DNA from: Glycocaulis sp051859565 | GTDB taxonomy: Bacteria; Pseudomonadota; Alphaproteobacteria; Caulobacterales; Maricaulaceae | Length of the DNA: 64,000 nt | Direction: 5' to 3' | Assembly: GCF_051859565.1 (NCBI RefSeq) | Contig: NZ_JBHYFK010000002.1 | Span: forward strand, 372,001 to 436,000 | Part shown: in pieces, positions 33,846 through 41,575 of the stretch | How the letters are laid out: each line of letters begins with the position of its first letter | Numbering within the stretch: the first letter of the stretch is position 1 | Notes under the pieces: generated by a model | Databases searched by the model: none | What the model was told of the DNA's origin: nothing | The model's input: only the letters and a program-made list of their open reading frames with translations | Translations under genes and position numbers: made by a program

Positions 33846-33860
33846 TTAAGGGACTGTTAA
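33846..33860 (+). promoter_or_regulatory. CtrA-type box before fliX
   Basis: The bases TTAAGGGACTGTTAA match the full CtrA consensus TTAA-N7-TTAA. A third TTAA follows at 33867-33870. The site is 50 bases upstream of the fliX ATG, suggesting class II (early) flagellar control by the cell-cycle regulator CtrA. Confidence 0.75.
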
Positions 33861-33910
33861 GCAAGCTTAAGCAATTTGGCTCAGATGTTCCTGTCGAAGA
33901 GGCATGACCG

Positions 33911-34333
33911 ATGAAGATCAGCGGTCCGGGCAGCACCCAGGGGCCGAGCGCTCCCAAACGCACCAGCCGCACGCAGAGCGGTTCGGGAAGCTTTGCGCCT
34001 GCCTCACCGGCGTCTGCGCCGGCATCGTCCAGTGTTGCGGGAACGGGGCCGGTTGCGTCGGTCGGATCGGTCGAGGCGCTGCTGGCGCTGCAAGGCGATC
34101 ATGACGAGGCTGGAGCGCGCCAGCGGGCAACCGAACGCGCCTTCACCCTGCTTGATGTGCTCGATGATCTGAAAATCGCTCTGCTGGAAGGCGGCGTTCC
34201 GCGTTCCAGACTGGTCCGCCTGATGGACGTGCTCAAGGCACGGCGCGAATCCGTAACGGACCCGCGTCTGGAAGCCATGCTGGACGAAGTTGAGACGCGC
34301 GCGGCGGTCGAACTGGCCAAATATGACGCTTGA
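33911..34333 (+). CDS. fliX: Flagellar assembly regulator FliX
   Basis: FliX couples completion of early flagellar structures to the sigma-54 activator FlbD and so to middle and late gene expression. The 140-aa protein starts MKISGPG, typical for FliX, has a Ser/Ala/Pro-rich stretch to about residue 48, and a helical C-terminal half with ERAFTLLDVLDDLKIALLEGG and RLVRLMDVLKARRE. It is divergent from flgI, as in Caulobacter. An AGAGG site lies 8 bases before the ATG, and a CtrA box lies upstream. Confidence 0.92.
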   Translation: MKISGPGSTQGPSAPKRTSRTQSGSGSFAPASPASAPASSSVAGTGPVASVGSVEALLALQGDHDEAGARQRATERAFTLLDVLDDLKIALLEGGVPRSRLVRLMDVLKARRESVTDPRLEAMLDEVETRAAVELAKYDA

Positions 34334-34492
34334 ATGACGAAGGCGTGGCCGTCTAGTCCTTGAAAGTCTTCATCTAATCGTATTGGCACCAAACTTGCGG
34401 TGTAACGGTCATGCGCCGTTGACTTGATGAGTTGCGCCGATATTCTCCGCCGCGCTCATGGGCAGGGGCGTGAGCGTCATGGAGGCGGGCGT

Positions 34493-34924
34493 ATGAGCGC
34501 ATTTGAATCCAAGATTGAGCTGCCTGAGGGGTATCGTCCCAGCGAGGACGAGGACTTCATGAACCCGCGGCAGAAAGAGTATTTCCGCCGCAAGCTGATG
34601 GCATGGAAAGACGAGATTCTGCGGGAGAGCAAAACGACGCTCTACGCCCTGCAGGAAGATATCGGCGCCCTGCCGGATCTGGCTGACCGTGCTTCGACCG
34701 AAACCGACCGTTCGCTGGAGCTTCGCGCCCGCGACCGTCAGCGTAAGCTGATCTCGAAGATCGAGTCTGCGCTGCGCCGGATCGAGGAAGATACCTACGG
34801 GTATTGCGATGAGACGGGTGAGCCTATTTCGCTGGCCCGTCTGGATGCACGCCCGGTGGCAACGCTGAGCCTGGAAGCCCAGGAACGCCATGAACGCTCC
34901 GAGCGGGTCCACCGCGACGACTGA
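34493..34924 (+). CDS. dksA: RNA polymerase-binding factor DksA, one-cysteine type
   Basis: DksA binds the RNA polymerase secondary channel and works with ppGpp. The 143-aa protein has the FMNPRQKEYFRRKL start of the coiled coil and a tip region with ALPDLADRASTETDR. It ends with a zinc-finger-like part, YGYCDETGEPISLARLDARP. Only the first of the four zinc cysteines of E. coli DksA is present (C of YGYC), so zinc binding is unlikely; such forms occur in alphaproteobacteria. The ATG at 34493 has a GGAGG site. It follows fliX by 159 bp, an arrangement also found in Caulobacter. Confidence 0.95.
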   Translation: MSAFESKIELPEGYRPSEDEDFMNPRQKEYFRRKLMAWKDEILRESKTTLYALQEDIGALPDLADRASTETDRSLELRARDRQRKLISKIESALRRIEEDTYGYCDETGEPISLARLDARPVATLSLEAQERHERSERVHRDD

Positions 34925-34927
34925 CCG

Positions 34928-35329
34928 TTATTCGATCCCGCGCGCGAAGCGTTCCGCATCGTCCCAGTTGCCAAACGCGCGTGCCTGAAAACCCGCCTTG
35001 AAGAGCGTTTTCGTCATATAGGCGGCGTGCATCATGTTTGATGCGTGGTACACGTAGCTGAAGCGCACATGGGCGGGCATGTGCCGGACGAACAGATCCC
35101 CGACCCTGATGAACTCTTCCAGCTTATGTTCCAGCTGGCACTGGCTGTAATCGAGTATGACGGCATCGCGGTTCTCGCGCACGACGCGCTCTGCCAGGCG
35201 CTGCGCGTTGACGAGGCTGTCTTTCAAGCGGTGGGTGCCGATCAGCCGGGCGCAGAAGACATTTGCGCCTTCCAGCTCGAAACGTTCGATACTGAGGTCG
35301 GATGCGTCAGGCGCTTCGGGCATGAACAT
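34928..35329 (-). CDS. SpoIIAA/STAS-like protein, second of a tandem pair
   Basis: I cannot assign a function to this 133-aa protein. It has an alternating strand/helix pattern: IERFELEGANVFCARLIG, NAQRLAERVVRENRDAVILDYSQC, a helix, VRFSYVYHASNMMHAA, then ARAFGNWDDAERFARGIE. This fits small STAS/SpoIIAA-like domains. Its layout parallels the gene before it, which suggests they arose by duplication. It overlaps that gene by 23 bases (17 if the ATG at 35323 is used) and ends three bases from the convergent dksA stop. Its place in a flagellar cluster suggests a regulatory or polar-localisation role (inference). Confidence 0.6.
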   Translation of the reverse strand: MFMPEAPDASDLSIERFELEGANVFCARLIGTHRLKDSLVNAQRLAERVVRENRDAVILDYSQCQLEHKLEEFIRVGDLFVRHMPAHVRFSYVYHASNMMHAAYMTKTLFKAGFQARAFGNWDDAERFARGIE

Positions 35330-35750
35330 TCAGGCCTGCGCGGCGGGCATCGGCGGCCAGCTGGGCCATCGCGATCTGCTGGCGTGCCCAGGCAATGGCA
35401 GGCCGGTGGGTGGCGAAGGGCTCGGTAATGATCCCCTTGCGGGCCAGTGTGCGCATCAGTGTGACAACGAAGCCTGCATGTTGGCGGGCAAGCACATAGG
35501 CAACCGGAAAGCCGGCTGGCAGGCGGCTCGCGACCCGTCCGGCCAGGGTGCCGATCTGGAAGGTGTCGTGGGTATAGACCATGCGCCGGTAATCGAAGAT
35601 CACCGCATTGATGCCGCCCTTGGCCACACGGTCGAGCAGCATGCCGCCCCGGTCACGGCTGAGGTCCGGGCGGTTGACGCCGAAAACGCGCACATACATG
35701 AGCCCTTCAGGCTCCAGAATGCGCGTAATATATGAGAAACGCCCGGTCAT
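35307..35750 (-). CDS. SpoIIAA/STAS-like protein, first of a tandem pair
   Basis: A 147-aa protein of unknown function with a strand-helix pattern like the adjacent gene: TRILEPEGLMYVRVFGVNR, LLDRVAKGGINAVIFDYRR, then FPVAYVLARQHAGFVV and ITEPFATHRPAIAWAR. The AVIFDYRR strand corresponds to AVILDYSQ in its neighbour, and both put a strand and helix after a conserved turn, consistent with SpoIIAA-like folds. It lies 75 bp downstream of flgH on the same strand and may be the tail of the flgFGAH transcript. No homologue is named with certainty. Confidence 0.6.
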   Translation of the reverse strand: MTGRFSYITRILEPEGLMYVRVFGVNRPDLSRDRGGMLLDRVAKGGINAVIFDYRRMVYTHDTFQIGTLAGRVASRLPAGFPVAYVLARQHAGFVVTLMRTLARKGIITEPFATHRPAIAWARQQIAMAQLAADARRAGLNVHARSA

Positions 35751-35825
35751 TCAGCCCCCCTTCGAGCTTGCGCCCGAATATCATCCTAGGGGCCGAATGA
35801 TGAGCAAAGCGTTAGCGCGCAATCG

Positions 35826-36629
35826 TTAGAACGGCCACAGGAGGTTGTATATTTCCTGGCCGACTGGCGGGCGCTGCATCTCGGAAATATGCCCGCGGCC
35901 ACCATAGGAAATGCGCGCCTCGGCGATCTTGGAGTGGTCGATCGTGTTGTCCGATGCGATGTCCTGCGGGCGTACGATGCCGGAGATCAGAAGCTCACGC
36001 ACCTCGTTATTGATCCGCACTTCCTGGCGGCCGTGCACGATCATGTTCCCGTTCCACAACACGTCCACCACGATGGCGGCGGCGGTAAGGCGGATGGTCT
36101 CGGAACGGTTGACCGAGCCGCTGCCGCGCGTGGAGCTGTTGGACCCCATGCGGACAAGGTTTTCCGGGTCAATGGCGTCGTTAAAGAACCCATCGAGGGC
36201 CGCTTCGCCGCCAAAAAAGTTGGGAATGCCTGCGCGTTCAGACGTGACCCGTGAGCGGTTGGTCTGATTGTTCAGCTGGGCGCGGTCGGCAATGTTGATG
36301 TTGACGGTGAGAATGTCGCCCACACGTGCCGCACGCGGATCGCCGAAGAAGGTGGATGAGTTGGACCGCCAGAGCGAGTTCAGATTGCCAGTATCGTTCT
36401 GGCGGGCGGCGATGGCGGCCTGCAGGGCTTCCAGCTGGCGTTGACCCGATGCGCCGTTCTGTTCGGTGATGCCGACCCCGCGAATGGCCGCATCGGCAGA
36501 GATGGGCGACAGGGGTGGCGGCTGGCCGATATAGCTGGCGCGGTCGCGTACGGCGCAGGCGCTCATGGCTGTAAGGGCGAGCGCGCAGACGCCGAGGCGG
36601 GCAAGGCGCGTCAGGTGGGTGCTGGGCAT
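35826..36629 (-). CDS. flgH: Flagellar L-ring lipoprotein FlgH
   Basis: FlgH forms the outer-membrane L ring. The 267-aa protein has a lipoprotein signal ending in LTAMSAC (Cys at about 24). The family motifs are SLWRSNSSTFFGDPRAARVGD and LTVNINIADRAQLNNQT; it ends with ISDMQ-like residues, here HISEMQRPPVGQEIYNLLWPF. An AGGAGACG site precedes the ATG. It follows flgA by 19 bp in the unit flgF-flgG-flgA-flgH. Complete and standard in length. Confidence 0.97.
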   Translation of the reverse strand: MPSTHLTRLARLGVCALALTAMSACAVRDRASYIGQPPPLSPISADAAIRGVGITEQNGASGQRQLEALQAAIAARQNDTGNLNSLWRSNSSTFFGDPRAARVGDILTVNINIADRAQLNNQTNRSRVTSERAGIPNFFGGEAALDGFFNDAIDPENLVRMGSNSSTRGSGSVNRSETIRLTAAAIVVDVLWNGNMIVHGRQEVRINNEVRELLISGIVRPQDIASDNTIDHSKIAEARISYGGRGHISEMQRPPVGQEIYNLLWPF

Positions 36630-36648
36630 GATCGTCGTCTCCTGACGG

Positions 36649-37587
36649 CTAGAAGATATTGCTGGTGGCGCCGGTCACGCGCGCGCGGCCCGGTCCCTCG
36701 ACCACACCTTCGACGGTGCGGTTGGACTGAAGGTTCACAAAGCGGACCGTCTGGCCGAGCGCCGCGTTTTCAAGGGCGCGGGCACGTGCGGTCAGGGTCA
36801 GCGGACCGGACTGGAAAACCAGTGCCACGGTTTCGCCGCGCGTGATGGCAGCCGGCTCGCGCAGATCATAGCCACGCAGCGCTTCACCGGCGCGCAGGGC
36901 GCGGCGCGCTTCCTGACCGATAAGGGCGCGTTCGCTGGTGATGGCGTCGGGGCGGATGCGGTCAGAGCGCATGCGCACCCACTCGATGTCGCCCGCTTCA
37001 ATGACTTCGCCGCGCGCCACCGGGCGGCCCAGAACCGGCACATCCATGACCGGGTCAGCGCGGCCGGTAATGGTCACGGCATCGCCGCCATCATGGGTGC
37101 GGATCTCCGCGCGGAACGGTCCGGTGCGGCCATCCAGCTCCAGCCGGACGATTTCCGGTGAGCCGGAGGCGTCCACGGGCGCGTGGATCGACAGCATGCG
37201 GTTGGAAAGCGTGACTTCGTGGCTGCGGCCGGTTTCGCGGTACATGTGCGCGGCGATCATGTCGGCGATCTCGCCCGCTGACAGGCTTTGCGAAGCGCGT
37301 TCAACCGCCACGCGTTCCATGCCTGTGGCGTTTGCCCACTCCAGTCCGTTGCGGCTGGCCTGACGGCTGACCCAGGCAGGGTCAAGGAAGGTGCGTGAAC
37401 CGGGCTGCGGCGCGCGGGCAAGCGTCACCGAAGCGGCGTCGCCTTCTACCCCTTCAAACAGGTCGCCGAGCGTCACGGTCGCGCCCTGGACCACCACGCG
37501 TTCGCGCAGAAGCACGCTTTGCTGTGCGGCGGCGAAGGCGGTTCCGGCGATGGCAAGAAGCGTGGCAGTGGCTATGACGCGCAGCAT
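36649..37587 (-). CDS. flgA: Flagellar P-ring assembly chaperone FlgA
   Basis: FlgA is a periplasmic chaperone that assists P-ring (FlgI) assembly. The 312-aa protein has a signal peptide (VIATATLLAIAGTAFAAAQ), an N-terminal domain with TVTLGDLFEGVEGD, and the C-terminal SAF domain with PVLGRPVARGEVIEAGDIEW, RALIGQEARRALRAGEALRG and LQSNRTVEGVVEGPGRARV. At over 300 aa it is the longer alphaproteobacterial form. A AGGGG site precedes the ATG. It lies 14 bp after the flgG stop. Confidence 0.95.
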   Translation of the reverse strand: MLRVIATATLLAIAGTAFAAAQQSVLLRERVVVQGATVTLGDLFEGVEGDAASVTLARAPQPGSRTFLDPAWVSRQASRNGLEWANATGMERVAVERASQSLSAGEIADMIAAHMYRETGRSHEVTLSNRMLSIHAPVDASGSPEIVRLELDGRTGPFRAEIRTHDGGDAVTITGRADPVMDVPVLGRPVARGEVIEAGDIEWVRMRSDRIRPDAITSERALIGQEARRALRAGEALRGYDLREPAAITRGETVALVFQSGPLTLTARARALENAALGQTVRFVNLQSNRTVEGVVEGPGRARVTGATSNIF

Positions 37588-37601
37588 GATAATTACCCCT
37601 A

Positions 37602-38387
37602 TCAGCGCAGGTTTGCAGAAGCAGCGAGCATTTCGTCGGCAGCGCTGATGACACGGGCATTCATCTCATAGGCCCGCTGGGCGCGGATCAGCGCGGTGAT
37701 CTCGGTGACGGCATCCACGTTGGAGGTTTCCACAAAGCCTTGCCGGATAATGCCGAAGCCCGGCTGGCCCGGCACGCCGACATTGGCCGCGCCCGACGCT
37801 GCGGTTTCCAGGTAGAGGTTGTCGCCTGCCGCCTCGAGACCCGCCTCGTTGGCAAAGGTGATGAGTTCGAGCTGGCCGAGGATCTGCGCCTCGGCGTCGC
37901 CATCAAGCTGCACCTGCACCTGTCCTTGCTGGTTCACTTCCACGCGGCGCGCCTCTTCGGGGATCGCGATGCCCGGCATGACGAGATAGCCGTCAGAGGT
38001 GACCAGCTGGCCCTCCGGGCTGCGCGAGAAGCTGCCGGCGCGGGTATAGGCCTCGCCGCCATTGGGCAGTTCGATGCGGAAATAGCCCCGGCCTGAAATG
38101 GCAAGGTCCAGTTCATTGCCGGTCTGGGAAAGGCTGCCCTGCTCGGTGATGCGGTAGACCGAGCCCGCCTGCACGCCCAGACCGATCTGCAGGCCGGTCG
38201 GCACGATGGTGCCGGCGTCCGAGCTGGCGGCGCCAACCTGACCCAGATTCTGATAGAGCAGATCCTGAAACTCCGCGCGCTGACGCTTGAACGCGGTCGT
38301 GTTCATGTTGGCGAGGTTGTGGGCAATCACCTCGACATTGAGCTGCTGGGCTTCCATTCCCGTGGCGGCGGTAGACAGTGCGCGCAT
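37602..38387 (-). CDS. flgG: Flagellar distal rod protein FlgG
   Basis: FlgG forms the distal rod. The 261-aa protein starts MRALSTAATGMEAQQLNVE and has the rod/hook N-terminal motif NLANMNTTAFKRQRAEFQDL. In the middle is LDLAISGRGYFRIELPNG, and it ends with VTEITALIRAQRAYEMNARVI, the conserved C-terminal helix. Length matches the family at 260-262 aa. An AAGGAA site precedes the ATG. It lies 27 bp after flgF. Confidence 0.97.
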   Translation of the reverse strand: MRALSTAATGMEAQQLNVEVIAHNLANMNTTAFKRQRAEFQDLLYQNLGQVGAASSDAGTIVPTGLQIGLGVQAGSVYRITEQGSLSQTGNELDLAISGRGYFRIELPNGGEAYTRAGSFSRSPEGQLVTSDGYLVMPGIAIPEEARRVEVNQQGQVQVQLDGDAEAQILGQLELITFANEAGLEAAGDNLYLETAASGAANVGVPGQPGFGIIRQGFVETSNVDAVTEITALIRAQRAYEMNARVISAADEMLAASANLR

Positions 38388-38414
38388 CAGTTGGGTTTCC
38401 TTATCATGAATTCA

Positions 38415-39152
38415 CTAGCCCGGCCGGCCAAGACGCTCGATCGCCTTGCGGCTGAGTTCGTCGGCCTGCTGGAGCATGCGGGTAACGGAGGAATAGGCGC
38501 GCGACACTTCCATCATGGAGGTGATCTCCATGATGGGGCGCACGTTGGAGCTCTCGACAAATCCCTGGCGGATCACGGGTTCGAGCGCGAGTTCGCGCGG
38601 CGCATCGTCAGGGGCGGTATAGAGATTGTCGCCTATCTTGGAGAGGACGCCCTGATTTTCGAAGCGGGTAACGGCGATGCGTCCGGCGGCAAGGCCGTTC
38701 TGGCTGACCTCGCCATTGGCCAGGATGGTGACGGGCCCGGCGTCCGGGTCGATAGTTATCGGCGCACCGTCCTCGCCCAGTACAGGGGCGCCATTGGCCG
38801 ATGTGAGCGTGCCGGCTGCGTCCATGGAAAAGCGGCCGTCGCGCGTGAAGCGCTCGCCTTGCGGGGTATCAATCGTGAAAAAGCCCTCGCCAGTGATGGC
38901 CACGTCCAGAGGACGCCCGGTCTGCTCCAGAGTGCCCTGGCTGAAATCGCGGCCCATACCCCACTCGGCGACATAGTTAAGGCGGGCAGGGCCGTCTTCT
39001 GCGCGCGCACGGGTATAGGGGTCGGCCTCGACCAGAAGCTGCTCGGCCTTGAAGCCCGCAGTGGAGACGTTCGCGATATTGTTGGCAGTGATGTCCATGG
39101 CCCGGCGCAGCACCTGCTGCTGGCTCAGGCCTATCATCATCATGTTGTCCAT
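38415..39152 (-). CDS. flgF: Flagellar proximal rod protein FlgF
   Basis: FlgF is a proximal rod component. The 245-aa protein begins MDNMMMIGLSQQQVLRRAMD and continues with the rod motif ITANNIANVSTAGFKAEQLL; the middle has LDVAITGEGFFTIDTPQG and the end IMEITSMMEVSRAYSSVTRML. The ATG at 39152 has a GAGGAGG site and the expected N terminus; an in-frame start at 39254 lies upstream of the sigma-54 promoter and cannot be used by that transcript. It is the first gene of flgF-flgG-flgA-flgH. Confidence 0.96.
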   Translation of the reverse strand: MDNMMMIGLSQQQVLRRAMDITANNIANVSTAGFKAEQLLVEADPYTRARAEDGPARLNYVAEWGMGRDFSQGTLEQTGRPLDVAITGEGFFTIDTPQGERFTRDGRFSMDAAGTLTSANGAPVLGEDGAPITIDPDAGPVTILANGEVSQNGLAAGRIAVTRFENQGVLSKIGDNLYTAPDDAPRELALEPVIRQGFVESSNVRPIMEITSMMEVSRAYSSVTRMLQQADELSRKAIERLGRPG

Positions 39153-39224
39153 CGCGCCCTCCTCGCCCTTTCTGGCCGTGTGCCGCGTGCGGCCGGACTT
39201 TTGCCAGCCACGCCGCCCAGCCAT

Positions 39225-39241
39225 CGCAAGGGGCGTGCCAT
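39225..39241 (-). promoter_or_regulatory. Sigma-54 promoter of the flgF operon
   Basis: The minus strand reads ATGGCACGCCCCTTGCG: -24 TGGCACG and -12 TTGC, with the GG and GC correctly 10 bases apart. This is a near-perfect sigma-54 site. The transcript should start near 39213, about 60 bases before flgF. A CCCGGCA block at 39302-39308 further upstream could be an FlbD half site. Confidence 0.88.
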
Positions 39242-39427
39242 GGTTAATACCCATTAATTACAATAGCTTGAGTTTCCGGCCTTTGCTTCCGGCCCGTTCC
39301 GCCCGGCAGGCAATGCAGCTTGACGCGGAAAAAACTGCCTATCGGGAAACTTTCCCAACGGATCGTTAACCGGGACGCCCCCTAATCCTTGCTGAAGCGT
39401 GAATCAGTGCGATCTGGCGGGATCATC

Positions 39428-39976
39428 ATGGCCGAAGAAAACGACGAAAACGAAGACGGCGCCGACGGCGAAAATGCCGAGGGCGAAGGCAAGTCCAAGC
39501 CTGATATCAAGAAGCTGGCGCTGTTTATCGGCCTGCCGGCCATCATTCTCGTGCTCGCGCTGGTAGCGGGCGGGCTGTTCCTTTTTGGCGGGGGCGGGGA
39601 AGATGAGGCTGCGATGGCCGAAGCCGAGGCTGCCGAGCAGGCATTGGCCGAGGCGGGGCCGGAAATCCTGAGCTTCGAGATCGGGCAGCCGCTGGTGGTG
39701 CAGATTTCCGGTTCGGGCAATGTGCGTCCGATCCTCACGCTCAAGGTGAGTTTCGAGTTTACCGATCCGGCCGTGGAGCCCGCGCTGGAGGCGGGTATGC
39801 AGCGTATTCTGGACCAGTATCAGGGCTTCCTGCGCGAGCTGACGCCTGATGATCTGGCCGGGTCTGCAGGCCAGCACCGCCTGCGTCTGGAATTGCTGCG
39901 CCGGACCAATCTGGCGATCGCGCCCGCCCAGGTGGACCGGGTGCTCCTGACCGAAATCCTTATCAGCCAGTCGTGA
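39428..39976 (+). CDS. fliL: Flagellar basal body protein FliL
   Basis: FliL surrounds the stator at the basal body and supports torque. The 182-aa protein has a very acidic cytoplasmic N terminus (EENDENEDGADGENAEGEG), one membrane segment at about residues 35-57 (LFIGLPAIILVLALVAGGLF), and a periplasmic domain with LTLKVSFEFTDPAVEPALEA and the closing VDRVLLTEILISQ. The ATG at 39428 gives this standard form. fliM follows after 40 bp. Two TTAA motifs six bases apart lie about 170 bases upstream, but they are not a full CtrA box. Confidence 0.94.
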   Translation: MAEENDENEDGADGENAEGEGKSKPDIKKLALFIGLPAIILVLALVAGGLFLFGGGGEDEAAMAEAEAAEQALAEAGPEILSFEIGQPLVVQISGSGNVRPILTLKVSFEFTDPAVEPALEAGMQRILDQYQGFLRELTPDDLAGSAGQHRLRLELLRRTNLAIAPAQVDRVLLTEILISQS

Positions 39977-40016
39977 TGATGGTGCCCTTTGCGCGAGACA
40001 ATGACCGGATTGCCCC

Positions 40017-41165
40017 ATGAGTGATGTAGATCAGGATGCCTTGGCCGCCGAATGGGAAGCCGCCGCCAGTGCGGAACAGCCCGACTTTGACGGTGCCGGT
40101 TCGGATGCGCTTGCGTCTGAATGGGAAGCCATGGTGGGCGCCGATGGCGAAACCTTCCTGCCCCAGCAAGGCGCGCAAGGCCCTGAGCGTATCCTCAACC
40201 AGGACGAGATCGACAGCCTTCTGGGCTTCTCGGTGTCGGACGAGGACGGGGCCGAGCGCTCGGGCATCCGCGCTATCATCAATTCCGCGCTCGTCTCCTA
40301 TGAGCGCCTGCCCATGCTGGAGATTGTCTTTGACCGCCTTGTGCGGCTGATGACGACATCCTTGCGTAATTTCACCTCCGACAATGTGGAGGTGAGCCTT
40401 GATAACATCTCCTCCATCCGCTTTGGCGACTATCTCAACTCCATCCCGCTGCCCGCCATCCTGTCGGTGTTTCGCGCGCAGCAACTGGACAATTACGGCC
40501 TGCTGACGGTCGATTCCAATCTCATCTACTCGGTGGTGGACGTGCTGCTGGGCGGGCGGCGCGGCACCAGTGCCATGCGTATCGAGGGGCGTCCCTACAC
40601 CACGATCGAGCGTACGCTGGTCCAGCGCATGATCGAAGTGGTGCTGGCTGATGCCAAACAGGCGTTTGCGCCACTGACAGATGTGGACTTCACCCTGGAC
40701 CGGGTGGAGACCAATCCACGCTTTGCCGCTATCGCCCGGCCTGCCAATGCGGCCATTCTCGTCAAGCTGCGCATTGATATGGAGGACCGGGGAGGGCGAA
40801 TCGAGCTTCTTCTGCCCTATGCGACGCTTGAGCCCATCCGCAAAATGCTCCTCCAGCAATTCATGGGGGAGAAGTTCGGACGGGACAATATCTGGGAAAG
40901 CCACCTCGCAACCGAGTTGTGGTCGACGCAGATGGAGGTTCACGCCGTCGTTGATGAATTGCAGCGGCCACTGGGCGAGATCATGAAACTTCAGGTCGGC
41001 GATACGATCATGCTCGATGCCGGGCCAGATAGCGCCGTTGAGCTGCGCTGCGGCACCATTCCGCTGACGCGCGGGCGCATGGGCAGACTGAACCATAATG
41101 TGGCCGTCCGGCTCGATGCACCGCTCACCCCCGCCGCACGGCGCACGCTGACGAGGTTCTCATGA
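40017..41165 (+). CDS. fliM: Flagellar motor switch protein FliM
   Basis: FliM binds phospho-CheY and, with FliG and FliN, forms the C ring. The 382-aa protein has an N-terminal extension with two related segments, LAAEWEAAA and LASEWEAM, before the CheY-binding motif LNQDEIDSLLGF at about residues 60-71. The middle domain (YERLPMLEIVFDRLVRLM, LNSIPLPAILSVFRAQQLDN) and the C-terminal FliN-like domain (KLQVGDTIMLD) are complete. The extension is a feature of Caulobacter-type FliM. The next gene overlaps by ATGA. Confidence 0.97.
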   Translation: MSDVDQDALAAEWEAAASAEQPDFDGAGSDALASEWEAMVGADGETFLPQQGAQGPERILNQDEIDSLLGFSVSDEDGAERSGIRAIINSALVSYERLPMLEIVFDRLVRLMTTSLRNFTSDNVEVSLDNISSIRFGDYLNSIPLPAILSVFRAQQLDNYGLLTVDSNLIYSVVDVLLGGRRGTSAMRIEGRPYTTIERTLVQRMIEVVLADAKQAFAPLTDVDFTLDRVETNPRFAAIARPANAAILVKLRIDMEDRGGRIELLLPYATLEPIRKMLLQQFMGEKFGRDNIWESHLATELWSTQMEVHAVVDELQRPLGEIMKLQVGDTIMLDAGPDSAVELRCGTIPLTRGRMGRLNHNVAVRLDAPLTPAARRTLTRFS

Positions 41166-41560
41166 GTATGGCGGCCTTCCTGTTTGAAGCCCTGATCGGT
41201 GTCCTTCTGGTGGGCGCGGCGGTGATGTGCTGGCGCGTCGACCGGCGGCTGAAAGCCCTGCGCGACGGGCAGGACGGGTTGAAAGAGACTGTATCCGCCC
41301 TCAATGACGCGGTGGACCGCGCGCGTGCCGGCCTCGCCGCGCTGGACCGGGCCTCGAAGGAGACAGGCGAGGTGCTGGAGCAGCGCACGCACGAAGCGCG
41401 CGCGCTGGCCGATGAGCTGCGCCTTCTGACCAGTGCGGGCGAGACGCGCCTTGACCGTTTCGACCGTGCGCGCCGCCCGCAGGCGGCCAGTGAGCTGCCC
41501 CGTGAACGCGAGAGTGCGCAGCACCCGCGTGAGCGCGAACACCTCAAGACGCTGCGCTAG
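41162..41560 (+). CDS. DUF6468 flagellar-cluster membrane protein
   Basis: A 132-aa protein with one N-terminal membrane segment (FLFEALIGVLLVGAAVMCW), followed by WRVDRRLKALRDGQDGLKETV and a long coiled coil to about residue 90. The tail is charged and Arg/Glu-rich. This fits the DUF6468 proteins found between fliM and motE in alphaproteobacterial flagellar clusters. Function is not established; a stator or C-ring accessory role is possible. Start overlaps fliM by four bases, and motE follows 15 bp later. Confidence 0.8.
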   Translation: MSMAAFLFEALIGVLLVGAAVMCWRVDRRLKALRDGQDGLKETVSALNDAVDRARAGLAALDRASKETGEVLEQRTHEARALADELRLLTSAGETRLDRFDRARRPQAASELPRERESAQHPREREHLKTLR

Positions 41561-41575
41561 AAAAGGTCATTGCCC

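Noticed and set aside
39244..39257. CtrA box for fliL
   Set aside because: TTAA pair has six, not seven, bases between and lies 170 bases from the gene; kept only as a note.
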